Positions 24,981 through 36,600 of a stretch of 46,125 nt of DNA are shown here, one piece after another. The notes under the pieces were generated by a model. The model did no database searches. It worked only from the letters and a program-made list of their open reading frames with translations, and had not been told where the DNA came from. The stretch is from positions 1 to 46,125 of the forward strand of contig USGP01000008.1 in assembly GCA_900554315.1 (NCBI GenBank), in the 5' to 3' direction. This DNA comes from an uncultured Mycoplasmatota bacterium. Lineage in GTDB: Bacteria > Bacillota_I > Bacilli_A > RF39 > UBA660. The first letter of the stretch is position 1, and the number at the start of each line of letters is the position of its first letter. A program made the position numbers and the translations under genes.

Positions 24981-25012
24981 AAGAAATGACAAGTTTTGTC
25001 ATTTCTTTTTTT
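24981..25012 (+). terminator. Strong terminator before spoIIGA
   Basis: A twelve-base stem AAGAAATGACAA / TTGTCATTTCTT (24981-24992, 24996-25007) with a GTT loop and continuing T. Confidence 0.9.
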
Positions 25013-25034
25013 TATACTTTACTTGGTGATAGAA

Positions 25035-25805
25035 ATGAAAGTTTATTTGGACTTAGTCTTTTTCATTAACTTTTTCTTTGATTTTATTATCTTATTTGCA
25101 ACTAAACTGGTGGTAAAAGAAGTTTGTTCTATATGGAGACTTTTATTAGGTAGTTTATTTGCAAGTGCTTCTATTTTTCTTTTGTTTCTATCCCTTTCTT
25201 CATTTGAACTTTTTATTGTTAAAGTTGTTATTAGTGTATTTATTATACTTATTACTTTTGGAAGGAGGAATTTTTTTACTGATTTTTTATATTTTTACCT
25301 TATTAGCATGATTTTAGGCGGTTTTTTATATTTGTTTGATATTGGGCTTAGTTATGAAAATAACGGGGTATTGTTTTTTCAAAATGGTTTAGGAATTAAT
25401 TTAGTTGCTATTTTGATATTATCTCCTGTTTTTCTATGGTTTTATGTAAATGAAAATAAAAAGAATAAAGTTAAATTATCTAGTATTCATTCGGTAGAAA
25501 TATATTGTAATCAAAAAGTTTATCATTTAAAGGGACTTTTAGATACTGGTAATCAATTAAAAGATCCTTGTACTGGAAAAGATGTTATTTTGGTTAATTC
25601 TAATATTTCTATTCCTAAAGATGAATATTTTTATGTTCCTTATAAAGCGTTAAATGTAGAGGGAATTATTTCTTGTTGTAAGGTGGATCGAGTCATTGTA
25701 GATGATGTTTTGTTTTCTAAGTGTTTAATTGGGTTTAGTAAACAACCTTTTTCTTTAGGGGGAGTCGATTGTATTTTACCTAATTGTTTTAAGGAGGAAT
25801 TATGA
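25035..25805 (+). CDS. spoIIGA: Sigma-E processing peptidase SpoIIGA
   Basis: A 256-residue protein. Five hydrophobic helices fill the first 140 residues, starting MKVYLDLVFFINFFFDFIIL, the family's usual opening. A cytoplasmic aspartic-protease-like domain follows with LLDTGNQLKDPCTGK (Asp170 in D-T-G-N). In sporulation it removes the pro-sequence of sigma-E at the septum after a signal from the forespore (SpoIIR in Bacillus). ATG 25035 is chosen from TTGGTGAT upstream. A longer frame from 24996 begins inside the preceding terminator stem and is rejected. sigE overlaps it by 4 bases. Confidence 0.93.
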   Translation: MKVYLDLVFFINFFFDFIILFATKLVVKEVCSIWRLLLGSLFASASIFLLFLSLSSFELFIVKVVISVFIILITFGRRNFFTDFLYFYLISMILGGFLYLFDIGLSYENNGVLFFQNGLGINLVAILILSPVFLWFYVNENKKNKVKLSSIHSVEIYCNQKVYHLKGLLDTGNQLKDPCTGKDVILVNSNISIPKDEYFYVPYKALNVEGIISCCKVDRVIVDDVLFSKCLIGFSKQPFSLGGVDCILPNCFKEEL

Positions 25806-26494
25806 GAAAAATTATTGAATGGTTACGCAGTTTATTTTCTAGAGTTTATAGTGTTTTTTATGTTGGGGCGACGGATATGCTTCCCGAACCTTTATCAAAA
25901 GAGGAAGAAGAGTATTATGTAGAAAAGATGCGGTTAGGGGATATGGATGCAAAAGATAAATTAGTTGAGCATAATTTACGATTGGTTGTTTTTTTAGCTA
26001 AAAAATATGAAAATACTGGTGTTGATTTAGAAGATTTGGTTAGTATTGGTACGATTGGCTTGATTAAAGGAATTCAAACTTTTCAGAGCGGTAAGAATAT
26101 CAAACTGGCTACTTATGCTTCTAGGTGTATTGATAATGAGATATTGATGCATTTAAGAAAAAATAAGAAGGTTAAAACGGAAGTAAGTATTGATGCTAGT
26201 TTGTCATTAGATGGTGAGGGGAATGAGCTTCATTTGGAGGATGTTTTAGGAACAGATCCGGATTTAGTTAGTAAGGAAATTGAAAAGGAAAATGATAAAA
26301 AGATTATGCTTGAAGAGGTTATGAAATTAAAGCCTAGAGATAGAGATATTATTGTTTTGCGATATGGTCTTTTAGGAAACGATGAATTAACACAAAAGGA
26401 GGTGGCGGAGAAGCTTGGAATTTCTCAGTCATATATTTCTCGTATTGAAAAGAAAGTGATAAAAAGATTGAGAATGGTTGTTGGTAATTTTTAG
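25802..26494 (+). CDS. sigE: Sporulation sigma factor sigma-E (pro-sigma-E)
   Basis: A 230-residue sigma-70 family factor. The first 25-30 residues (IIEWLRSLFSRVYSVFYVG) are an amphipathic pro-sequence removed by SpoIIGA. Region 2 has VEHNLRLVVFLAKKYENTG, VSIGTIGLIKGI and LATYASRCIDNEILM. Region 4 ends with the helix-turn-helix TQKEVAEKLGISQSYISRIEKK. This is the conserved sigma-E layout, directing early mother-cell transcription during endospore formation. GGAGG precedes the ATG. The usual neighbour sigG is absent; an adhesin operon follows instead. Confidence 0.95.
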   Translation: MRKIIEWLRSLFSRVYSVFYVGATDMLPEPLSKEEEEYYVEKMRLGDMDAKDKLVEHNLRLVVFLAKKYENTGVDLEDLVSIGTIGLIKGIQTFQSGKNIKLATYASRCIDNEILMHLRKNKKVKTEVSIDASLSLDGEGNELHLEDVLGTDPDLVSKEIEKENDKKIMLEEVMKLKPRDRDIIVLRYGLLGNDELTQKEVAEKLGISQSYISRIEKKVIKRLRMVVGNF

Positions 26495-26503
26495 TGTTTC
26501 TCC

Positions 26504-26532
26504 TAGACTTGTATTAGGCTTTGTGCTATACT
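26504..26532 (+). promoter_or_regulatory. Promoter for the adhesin-helicase operon
   Basis: TAGACT (26504-26509), a 17-base spacer ending TGC, TATACT (26527-26532): weak -35 with an extended -10. It lies just after the sigE stop. Confidence 0.65.
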
Positions 26533-26559
26533 TTAAGTAATCAAGGTAAGGTGAGATTC

Positions 26560-29500
26560 ATGTTGCAGAAGTTTTATAATTGGTGGAAACACGAGAAAAA
26601 ATCTAGTAAAATTTTAAGTGTTTCCGCTATTTTATTGGTTGTATTTTCTTTTGTGGTTGGTGGCGTTATGGGTATTAGTTACTCGTCTGTTAATTCTATG
26701 CCTGATACTTTAACTTCTAAAATGGGTGATTTGTCTGATCCTGATTTAATAGGGATTAGTTTGATTTCAGGTATTAATTTGACTGGCCCTTTTCTTGCGA
26801 CTGATTCTGGTGGAAAAACATATCAGATGTATTGTCTGGAAAAAGAAAAAGAGTGGCTGGATGGTGTTACCATTAAAAAAGGTGGGCAATTAGATGCTGG
26901 ATATGCTTACTTGGCTCGTAATGGATATCCTGAAAAAAATTTGACAGGAGATTCTGATAAAGATTTTTATTTAACACAGGTTGCTGTTTGGCTTTATCAA
27001 GATCGTGTTGCAGGTGTTTCAGATAGCCAAAATGGTGTTTTTACTGCTACTCAGAAGACGGCTATTAAAAATTCTGAATATTATACTTCTGTTATTCAAC
27101 CATTAGTAGATGGAGCAGTTAATGCTCATACAAACTATCAACATATAGAGCCAAAATTTTCTGTATCTACTAGTAGTTTTTCATTAGACGGTACTGGAAA
27201 ATATTTAGAGACAGGTTATATTTCTGTTAGTGCAAATGTTGAATTTACTTCTTATCAAGTGGCTTTAGATATGAGTGGAGCTCAAATTATTAATGAAAGT
27301 GGTGCTGTTGTTACAGGAAAGTTGCAACAAAATCAAAAGTTTAAAATTCGTCTTCCTTTAGAGGACATTAAATCTAATGATCTTGATTTAAAGGTTGATG
27401 TTACCATTGATTATAATGATTATATTGCGTATTCTTATGTAGCTGCTAATCAAGAAAATGCTGACATGCAGAAAGGGTTAGCTGGCGTATTTACGGTTGT
27501 TCCTAAACAAGTCAATGCCTCTACAACGGTAAATCTTCCTGAGGGGAATATTCGTATTGAAAAAGTGGATTCAAAAAGTGGAGCTTTCCTTTCTGGTGCA
27601 GAGGTTGAAGTTCGTCGTGTTGCAACCAATGAAGTTGTTAAAACCATTACTACTTCTGGTGAAGCTGTAATGGTTGATCATTTGCTACCCGGACAATATC
27701 AAGTAGTTGAAACAAAAGCACCTAATGGATATTTATTAGCAGAAGGTTCTAAGACTGTTTATTTGGATACTGATAGTTTAAATCAAACGGTTAAATTGTC
27801 TAATACTTCTGTTACTGTTAGAATTCAAAAAATAGATAAACAGACAAAACAACCAGTTGCTGGTGCTGTTATTAAAATTTTAGATGATGAGGGAAGAGAA
27901 GTTTATCGTTTTACTTCTGGTAATGGTTATACAACTATTCCTGGACTTGGTATTGGTGATTATCAAGCTGTAGAAGTTAGTGCTCCAAGTGGTTATTATT
28001 TGGATACTACACCAGTTAAATTTTCTATTACTGAGGATTCTGATGATGTTTCTTTGAATATGGAAGATACGAAGAATGAAGTTGAAATATTAAAAACCGA
28101 AGAAGATGGTAAGACCCCAATTGCTGGTGCCGTTTTAAAGGTTGTTAATACAGATACGAGTTCTACTGTTGACCAATGGACTACTACAACGAGTGCTCAT
28201 TCTTTGACAGGGCTTCCTGCAGGTAATTATCAGGTAGAAGAAGTTAGTGCTCCAAGTGGTTATACGTTAAATACTAATCCTAAACCATTTACCATTTCTA
28301 ATACGATGAATAAAAAAATTACGGTTAGTTTTCCAAATACAAAAAGTCAAGTTACTATTTCTAAAGTAAATGAACAAGGACAGTTGGTGGCTGGTGCTAA
28401 GCTTGCTATTTATGATCAATCTGGTAAAAAAGTACAAGAATTTACTTCTAAGACAACTCCAACGGTTATTGAGAAGTTAGCGGCTGGTACTTATACTATT
28501 AAAGAGTTAGAAGCGCCTAATGGATATCAATTGAGTAGTGAAGTTCAAACATTTACTGTTGATGAAAATACAAAGAATTTAGCAATTAGTTTTAAAAATG
28601 TTAAGAATGGTATTTCTTTTGCTAAAGTTGATGCAGATAGTGACAATTATGTTTCTGGTGCTAAATTACGTTTGGTTGATTCTTCTGATGATGTTATTGA
28701 AGAATGGACTAGTGATAATAGTTTACATACTATTAGCGGTTTAAAGAACGGAACGTATTATTTTGAAGAAGTGGAAGCACCAAGAGGTTATGTACGTAAT
28801 ACAACTCGTCAGAAAGTTGTTGTTAATGATGATACTACAACAGCAACGTATACGATGAAAAATCAGAAACTTTCTGTAAAGATTGCTAAAGTTGATTCTG
28901 ATTCTAAACAACTCGTTTCTGGTGCTACTTTAGAGTTGTTAAATTCTAATTATGAAGTTATTAAGACTTGGACTACAACAAGTGATTATCAAACTTTTGA
29001 TGACTTAGTTGAAGGTAATTATTATGTACGTGAAACCAAGTCTCCGGATGGTTATATTTTAAATAATGATTTAGAGAGCTTTACTTTAGATGAAGAACAT
29101 CCTACGGTTACTGTTTCATTTAAGAATAAACAGACAACTGTTAAACTTGGTAAGGTTGATGCTACGACAGGTAATTATGTAGCTGGAGCAACATTACAAT
29201 TATCACGCCAAGATGGAGGAATGGATCCTATTACTTTTGTTAGTGATTCTAAAGCTTCCGTATTTCGTGGATTAAAATCAGGAGTTTATATTTTGGAAGA
29301 ACTTGCTGCTCCAAGTGGCTATATTACTAGTGGTTCAAAGGTTACTTTTGAACTTGATGAAGAAGGAAAGACAAAGAATATTTCTTTAAAGAGTGATTTT
29401 GTATCTATTTCTGTTAAAGATAAGAAATTATCGATTGATACTGACGGTGTTTCTGGATATAAATTTCAATTGTTAAATGAAAATGGAGAGGTTGTTGATA

Positions 29501-30051
29501 CCTATACTATTACAAAAGAAGTATTTACAACGGATGTTTTAGATAATGGAAATTATGTGTTAAAACAAGTAAAAGTACCTGATGGTATGGTTTTAAATTC
29601 TAATCCATATTCTTTCACTATTTCTGATACTATGATAGCTGATGCGGTTTATTTTGCGAATGATTATACAAAAGTAGATTTTTATAAGAAAGAGATGATT
29701 GGTGGAGATCAGTTAGAGGGTGCACACTTTATTCTTAGAAATGAAAAAGGAGATGTTATTCAAGAATGGGATAGTAAAGAAAGTGCAACAAGAATTGAAA
29801 AACTTGCTCCTGGTAATTATACTTTAAGTGAAGTTAAGGCACCAAGTGGTTATCAATTAAATAATTCTGTTCTTTCTTTTAAAGTTGAAGAGATTAGTGA
29901 TGTTCAGGTGGTTACTATGTTTGATACTCCTATTGTAGAAGTCCCTAATACTTCTGATAATGCACTTTTGTATTGGTTTTTAGGAACTATTATTGTAATG
30001 ACTGGTTGTAGTATTTTTGGATATGTATATTATAAGAGGCGTGCTCTTTAA
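26560..30051 (+). CDS. Thioester-domain surface adhesin with CnaB/SpaA repeats
   Basis: A 1163-residue cell-surface protein. A basic start and signal/anchor helix (about 20-42) lead to a thioester domain with MYCLEKEKE (Cys92) and LTQVAVWLYQD (Gln140), the pair that forms an internal Cys-Gln thioester for covalent attachment. About nine CnaB-type beta modules of 85-95 residues follow. Most begin with a Lys strand (IRIEKVD, VRIQKID) and end with an E..AP.GY strand (ETKAPNGYLL), consistent with Lys-Asn/Asp isopeptide stabilisation; module eight is degenerate. The end VPNTS (1128-1132), a membrane helix and KRR form a sortase-type cell-wall signal, variant rather than LPXTG. AAGGTGAG precedes ATG 26560. 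No sortase lies in the window. Two bases separate it from the next gene. Confidence 0.92.
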   Translation: MLQKFYNWWKHEKKSSKILSVSAILLVVFSFVVGGVMGISYSSVNSMPDTLTSKMGDLSDPDLIGISLISGINLTGPFLATDSGGKTYQMYCLEKEKEWLDGVTIKKGGQLDAGYAYLARNGYPEKNLTGDSDKDFYLTQVAVWLYQDRVAGVSDSQNGVFTATQKTAIKNSEYYTSVIQPLVDGAVNAHTNYQHIEPKFSVSTSSFSLDGTGKYLETGYISVSANVEFTSYQVALDMSGAQIINESGAVVTGKLQQNQKFKIRLPLEDIKSNDLDLKVDVTIDYNDYIAYSYVAANQENADMQKGLAGVFTVVPKQVNASTTVNLPEGNIRIEKVDSKSGAFLSGAEVEVRRVATNEVVKTITTSGEAVMVDHLLPGQYQVVETKAPNGYLLAEGSKTVYLDTDSLNQTVKLSNTSVTVRIQKIDKQTKQPVAGAVIKILDDEGREVYRFTSGNGYTTIPGLGIGDYQAVEVSAPSGYYLDTTPVKFSITEDSDDVSLNMEDTKNEVEILKTEEDGKTPIAGAVLKVVNTDTSSTVDQWTTTTSAHSLTGLPAGNYQVEEVSAPSGYTLNTNPKPFTISNTMNKKITVSFPNTKSQVTISKVNEQGQLVAGAKLAIYDQSGKKVQEFTSKTTPTVIEKLAAGTYTIKELEAPNGYQLSSEVQTFTVDENTKNLAISFKNVKNGISFAKVDADSDNYVSGAKLRLVDSSDDVIEEWTSDNSLHTISGLKNGTYYFEEVEAPRGYVRNTTRQKVVVNDDTTTATYTMKNQKLSVKIAKVDSDSKQLVSGATLELLNSNYEVIKTWTTTSDYQTFDDLVEGNYYVRETKSPDGYILNNDLESFTLDEEHPTVTVSFKNKQTTVKLGKVDATTGNYVAGATLQLSRQDGGMDPITFVSDSKASVFRGLKSGVYILEELAAPSGYITSGSKVTFELDEEGKTKNISLKSDFVSISVKDKKLSIDTDGVSGYKFQLLNENGEVVDTYTITKEVFTTDVLDNGNYVLKQVKVPDGMVLNSNPYSFTISDTMIADAVYFANDYTKVDFYKKEMIGGDQLEGAHFILRNEKGDVIQEWDSKESATRIEKLAPGNYTLSEVKAPSGYQLNNSVLSFKVEEISDVQVVTMFDTPIVEVPNTSDNALLYWFLGTIIVMTGCSIFGYVYYKRRAL

Positions 30052-30053
30052 GT

Positions 30054-30626
30054 ATGAGTCGATTAGCTTTTTGGTATAGTACCGTCCATGCTTATAAAAG
30101 TGAGCATGCCTTTCTTTTGAAAGAAAAATTTAAGAAGCATCATCTATCCATGATGGTTATGGCTCCTGTTGTTACACATCAAGAAGATATTTCTAAATAT
30201 GATTATTTGATTGGTAGAGAAGAAAATATTTATCTTACGATGAAGAAACAGTTTACAAATATTCATTTATTGGTAATAGATGATGCTCATTTATTAAATG
30301 AATTACAAATTGATCAGTTATTACAAGTTTCTATTAATTTAAATATTGCAATATTATGTTTTGGTTTAAGAACAGATTTTCGTACTAGTGGTTTTGCTGG
30401 TGCTAGAAGATTATTAGAAATTGCTCCTGTTTTGTTAAAGATTCCTACTTATTGTGAGTGTGGTAAGGAAGCATTGTTTAGTATTCGTAAAGAGAATGGT
30501 AAAACTACTTTTTCTGGTAATCAATTATTAAAAGGAAATGATGTTTGTTATGAGGCGGTTTGTCCCGGATGCTATTATAGAAAACTTATTCAATATAAGA
30601 AGCTAAAAGAAAGCGGTAGGATTTAA
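30054..30626 (+). CDS. Thymidine kinase homologue with degenerate active site
   Basis: A 190-residue protein aligning with type II thymidine kinase along its length: opening LAFWYSTVHAYKSEHAFLL, VIDDAHLLNE, FGLRTDFRTSGFAGARRLL, zinc-type CECGKEA and CPGCYYRK. In active enzymes the P-loop reads G-x-M-x-S-G-K-[ST] and the catalytic motif D-E-[AS]-Q-F. Here the two P-loop glycines are Ser and Tyr (STVHAYKS), the catalytic Glu is Asp and the Gln is His (DDAH). It is probably not an active thymidine kinase; the conserved lasso and zinc-finger parts suggest a retained binding role. It sits 2 bases after the adhesin and 22 before the helicase gene, not by prfA or rpmE. Confidence 0.8.
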   Translation: MSRLAFWYSTVHAYKSEHAFLLKEKFKKHHLSMMVMAPVVTHQEDISKYDYLIGREENIYLTMKKQFTNIHLLVIDDAHLLNELQIDQLLQVSINLNIAILCFGLRTDFRTSGFAGARRLLEIAPVLLKIPTYCECGKEALFSIRKENGKTTFSGNQLLKGNDVCYEAVCPGCYYRKLIQYKKLKESGRI

Positions 30627-30648
30627 ATAGAGTAAAGGTTGTGGTAGT

Positions 30649-33600
30649 GTGGATACTAGTGTCTTTTCTTTAGAACATTTTAATGTTTTGGAAGATGAAC
30701 AATATTATTATGTTTTTCGTGCTTTAAATAGAGCAGATCATAATGATGTGATTAGTGGTAAAACAATTTCTTCAGGTAAAATAGCTAGAATTCGTACTGA
30801 TCGTGAAAGATGGGTAGAGGATAACGATAGTAGTCGGTATTCTGAAGATAGTGAAATTTCTTTAGAAGAAGTTTGGAATCATATTAAGATGCATTATTCA
30901 AAAGAGACGAATTGCATTTCTTTATCTTCTAATGCTAATGTTTCTTTAGATTATGGTAATGGCTATTTTGATGAATATGCGGTTGTTAAAGTTCCTAAAA
31001 ATGGTTCTTCTTCTATTTATCCTGCTGGTCAGTATATGTTAGAAGAAATAAAAAAGAAGATTGATAGTGTAATTTCACAAGGAAATCTTAGTGATGAGGT
31101 TACTTCTTTATTAGAACGTATTTCTAGAGAACAGGATTATAATCGTATTGTTCAACTTGTAAATCAGTATCAAAAAGATTTATCAAATACGAAAGACATT
31201 TCTTCTCGATTCCAAAATAAGCAGTATTTTTCTCCTAAACAACAGTTGGAATATAATAGAATTGTTGCAGAAGCAACAGTTTTGGAGTTGAGTGGAGATT
31301 TACCTAGTATTTTAGATTCTACTTCTGATAATAGATCTTTATTGGCAACTGTTGGTAATGCTTTTTCTTCTATGGAAGTGATTCATTATCAAGATATTGA
31401 TGTAGATAAAGAGGGAACTGTTTTTCTTTCTAGACCTATGATGGGGCTTGTTGGTGTTGTACAACAATTGAAAGAGTTACATCCTAGTCAAGGTGTGGAA
31501 GAATTAGAAAAAAATTTATTATATTTTATTAATCATCATTTTGATTTACGTGATGTAGACGGAAAAATAGTTCTTACAAATGGACAATATTCTATTGATT
31601 GTCATTTAAATACGAGTGATACTACTATTTTGGAAAGAAAGAGTTTAGATGAGGCTTTGCTTTCTGTTCATGATATTTATGATATGACTGGTGGCAGCAT
31701 CTCTTACAATAAAGCTAAAGAAGCTGTAGAGTTTAGTTATTATTTAGCTCTTGCTAGAAAAGAAGCTTATGAATATGCTAATGTTTTAGAAGCTATTAGT
31801 TCTAGTTCTATTTTTAACGATGCTGTTTGTAATGAAACTTTTTCCGTTAATAATAAAATTATATGTCGTAATAATAGTGGAGGATTTAAGATTAGCGAGT
31901 CTGTCAATGTTGGACTTTCTGGAGCTTCTTATTCCCAAAATGAACAGCTTCGATTTTTAGCTTTAATTCAAAGACTTGGTTACAATGATTTGGAAGAGAT
32001 TGTCAATAATAGCGGACTATCTATTCGTGATGCTGTATTCTCTCTTTTGCAAAAAGAGAGAAAAGTGATGAATCGTAATCGTTATTATGCACAGTCTATC
32101 GTTGATAGCTTGGATTATTCTAGTATTTACCGTAATGCTGTTTTTAGAGAAGATTTTATTGATGAGGAAAGAGAAAAGTTAGTAGAAGATTTAGCTAGTG
32201 TTAATATTTCTAGATTATATGATAGTTTTTTAAAATTGAATCTTAGCCATACTGATATTTCTAATTATATTATTAACTTTATGATTGAAAGCAGTTATAA
32301 AGGATATTCTTTTCGTGATTTATGTGATTTAGATGATTTAGATTCTTTTTTGCTTGATAATCTTGACAAGTTAAATAAAACGATTAATCCATATACTCTT
32401 AATCGATATTTTGGTATTTATGATACAGAAAATTTTATTTCTGGTACCAATTTAAATTTAAGAGATTATCAATTACGTATTAAAAATGATGTTGATAGAA
32501 TTTATAATGATGGTAGAAGATTTGCTGGGGTTGTATTACCTACTGGTGGAGGTAAGTCTTTTATTGCAATGGCTGAAATGTTAGAAAGAAAAGATTCTAA
32601 TATTGTTTATATTGCTCCTAGAAGAGAGATTTTAAATCAATTTAAACGTCATATTGTTAAATATGTTGCAGGGGTTGATCCTACTAATCTTACTAGTCAA
32701 CAACAAGATGAAGTTGTTAAAAGCTATTTTCCTCATCTTGAATTATATTGTTATCAAGGGTTAGATAAAGATGATGAAGAAAAATTAAAGAAATATGATG
32801 CTGATTTTATTATTTTGGATGAACTTCATCATGTTGGTGCTGATTCTTGGAACCCGGCTATTAAATCTTTATTTTCTAGAAATCCTAATTCTAAGGTGTT
32901 GGGTATTACCGCTACTCCTGTTCGTGATGATGTACGGCCTAATGATCCATATTCGGGAGATATGATGAGGGCAATGGCTGATTTACTAGATGATTATACG
33001 CAGGAAGAGTTAAATCACAAATTGTATTTAGCTAGTAATATGAATATTGTTGAGGCTATTCAAGAAGGGTATGTAATTTGTCCTAATATTGTTTCCTTTG
33101 ATTATTATTTAGAAAATTCTAGAACTTATCAGGATACGTTAAAGACATTGAGTAAAATGCGTGACTCTGCTTTACGAAGAACGTTGAATGATAAACTTGG
33201 ACAATTACAAGAAGTTATTCGTGATGCTAAAATAGTTGGAGAAGATCATATTTATCAACAATATATTCGTGATGCATCAGGAAGATATATTTTGTTTTTA
33301 CCTAGAAAGCCACTGTCTTTAGATATTTCTACAGAGGAATATATTCAAGAACAGATTGAGGAGTTTAAAAAGACTTTGCATCTTATTGATTCTGATCCTC
33401 ATGTTGAATATATTTATAGTGCAAAAGGTAATAAAGAGAATGCTGCAGCAATGCAAAGATTTGAGTCTGATGACAGTTCTCATATTAAGATTTTAGCTGC
33501 TATTGATATGTTAAATGAAGGTGTTCATTTAGAAAGATTGAAGGGTAGCTTTAACTATCGTCAGATTGATTCTAATCATCCTATTTTAGCCCAGCAACAT

Positions 33601-36600
33601 CTTGGAAGAGTTATTTATTCTTTAGTACCTGGAGAAGTAGTGCGTCCAGAGGATGTGCCAGTTGTTTTTGATAAATATAATAATTATTTTAATATGGATT
33701 TTGACCGTATTGTTAATAGAACTTCTGTTTCTTCTGATTTAGAAAAAATGAAGGACATGATGTTTTATATTCAAAAACATGGTTATATACCACAGACGGA
33801 TAGTATAAACAGAAGTGAACAAAGAAAAGCACTTACTTTACGCAGGCTACAATTAAAATATCAAAAGTTTTTAGGCAAAGATTTGAGTGATTTTCGATTT
33901 AATGCCGAAGAAGCATACGAAGTTTCTGAGATTATGCGTATGGGTAAAGAAATTGATTTATGGAATTTCGAATTTCAAAAAGTTTCTCGAGAAGTACAGG
34001 AGGAGTTGGGAAGAGTTAATATTTTTTCGGCTACTGCTGTACAACAAAGCTTCTTAGATATTTGTCATGATATTCAAAAGGTTGCTGGTATTGAAAAATT
34101 ATCGGATCGTAATCGTTTGGATAATGTTTTTCGTGTTTTAGATTATCTTTCTGAATATCAGATTGAATTGGGTCCTAAAACAATTCGCGATGATATGAAG
34201 TTAGGGGAGTTTTTGAGACCATTAGATATCACTATTCAGGAAGATATCATGTATGAGTTAAATAAGTATGGAATTGATCAAGATTATTTATTAGGCCCAG
34301 AATTCTACTTTGCTCGGTCTTTGTTTGCACGTGGTAATAAGTATTTTAATAATTTAGATTCTTATAAAGAAGCGGTAAGTCATTTACGTAATTGTGGTAT
34401 TTTAGAGAATGATGATGACTATACTTTTGTTAATCAGGATGGATTTATTGTTCTTGGGTCTCAACCTTATCATTATCTTAATATTTGGACTGGTACACAT
34501 TATTCAGAAGCAGGTTATGATTATCGTGGATTAAATGAAGATTTGTTTGATTCTTCTGGTATTCATTTTTATACGAATACTTTTTATAATAGGGATGGTT
34601 TTGATTGTCATCATATTCATAGATTTACTCATACAAAGTATGATCCTCATGGTTTTGATATTCATAGAATTCATAAAGATACAAATGATATTATTGATCC
34701 TAGACATTTTGATAGTTATGGTTTTTATCATAAATACGATTATGCTAGTGGAGAGTATACTCTTACATCTACTAAATATGATTCAGAGGGATATGATATT
34801 GATGGATATGACAGATTAGGCTTTAACAAAGAAGGTATTCATAAAGATACTCATATGCCTTATAATCTTTGGTATTTTGACAAAGATGGGTTCTATTGGA
34901 AGAAGACGGAAAATGGTCGTATTAAAACTGATAGTAAGTTAGATGAACGTGGATATAATAGAAAGGGAGAATTATTTATTAAAGATGAGTCTACAGGGGA
35001 ACTTATTAATCGTGGACAAGTATATGATTCTCATGGATTCTATTTTGATGGTACACATTATCTAACAGGGACATTATATGATGAGCGTGGATTTGATCGT
35101 GAAGGTTTTTGGCACGATAAGGATTATGATGGTAATTATCAAGAAGTCTCTTATTCAAAATTTAATAGGCAGGGTTGGAATATTAATCATATGACGGTTC
35201 GTCATACGGCTATGGGAAAGCCTTTTTTGGATTATGTTGATGATCATGGCTTTGATGAGAAAAAACGATATCATAGACCTACTGTTCCAACTGATAAAGA
35301 TGGTTTTATAGATTTTCAGGGTGGAACTGTATATTATTCTAAAAACAATACTTATCAAACTTTTGATATCCATGGCTTTGATTATCGTGGTATTCATAAA
35401 CTTACTAATGGTCCGTTAGATCCTCAGGGTTTTGATATTGATGGATTTTGGCATAAGCAATTTGATGATGGTACAGATATTAATACAGGGCAGTATTTTA
35501 ATCCAGATGGTTGGACGATTGATAAAAGAAGGTTTGATGATTTTGGACATTATGTGAAACGGGATTGTTATGGTTTTGATGCTTTTGGATATTGTCTTCT
35601 TGATAGGCATAAGTCACGTTATGATTCTCATGGCTTTGATTGTCATGGTATTCATAATGAAACCGGTACGACTATTGACTTAGAGCATTTTGATCGAGAT
35701 GGTTATTGGTATACAGAGGATGAAAATGGAACTTTCATATCTACTGGACAAAAATATAATCCAGAAGGTTGGAATCATGATCATGTATTTAAGAGTACTG
35801 GCCATATTGTTGATGAGCATGGCTTTGATTATTTGCATTTTTATCATAAGAAAAATTTGGAACTTAGTCTTTATGATTCTCATGGTTTTGATTATCGCGG
35901 TATTCATAAAACTACAGGAACTAATCTTAATGGAAATCAGTTTGATATTGATGGGTATTATTACGAAAAAATTGGTGATCAGTTTGTAAAAACAGATAGT
36001 AAATATGATCCAAATGGATTGAATATTGATAGGTTGGATGAAAGAGGATTTTCGGCTAATGGTTTCTATAACGGTAAACGTAGGAGGGTAGATGAAAATG
36101 GCTTTGATGTTAATGGTTTTCATTTTCTTACTCATCAACCTTATGATTTAGATGGAATAGATTGCTACGGAAAAAAATCTCCTGATTTTGATCGAGGATT
36201 GGTAGAAAAATTAAAAGAAAGAATTTCTTTTGATAAACGTCGTTATCTTTCTGATTTATATGCTGATTTATCTCATGATGATAGGGATTCTATCTTAGAT
36301 GCTTATGACGTGGTTATGGATGAGTTGGATACTGAAAATGATTTTTTGGTAAGTTTTGTTGATTATGCGAAGTCATATGGAATTTTATCTGATGAGTCAT
36401 TACCAGAAGATGAAGATGTTTATGATTTTGTTACTAGGAGGGCTATTCATCGTTATGAAGATGATTACGCTAGGGAATTGGAAGATGTGACTCAAGTTTA
36501 CTATGTCAGAGGTATTGAGGAAGGCGATGTTCATTGGGCTGATACTAGTCAAGCATATTCAAGTTCTGATTTAGTACGTGATGGTCATATCATACGTGGT

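Noticed and set aside
24993..25003. Possible Spo0A box (TTTTGTCATTT) before spoIIGA
   Set aside because: It matches only the TTTGTC part of the TTTGTCGAA consensus, and these bases are explained by the terminator stem.
34531..36138. Several open frames opposite the repeat region
   Set aside because: They are Ile/Met/Lys-rich mirror frames created by the repeated coding sequence and have no start signals.
34498..36192. CRISPR-like array
   Set aside because: Repeats are in-frame coding units of unequal spacing, without short identical repeats and unique spacers.
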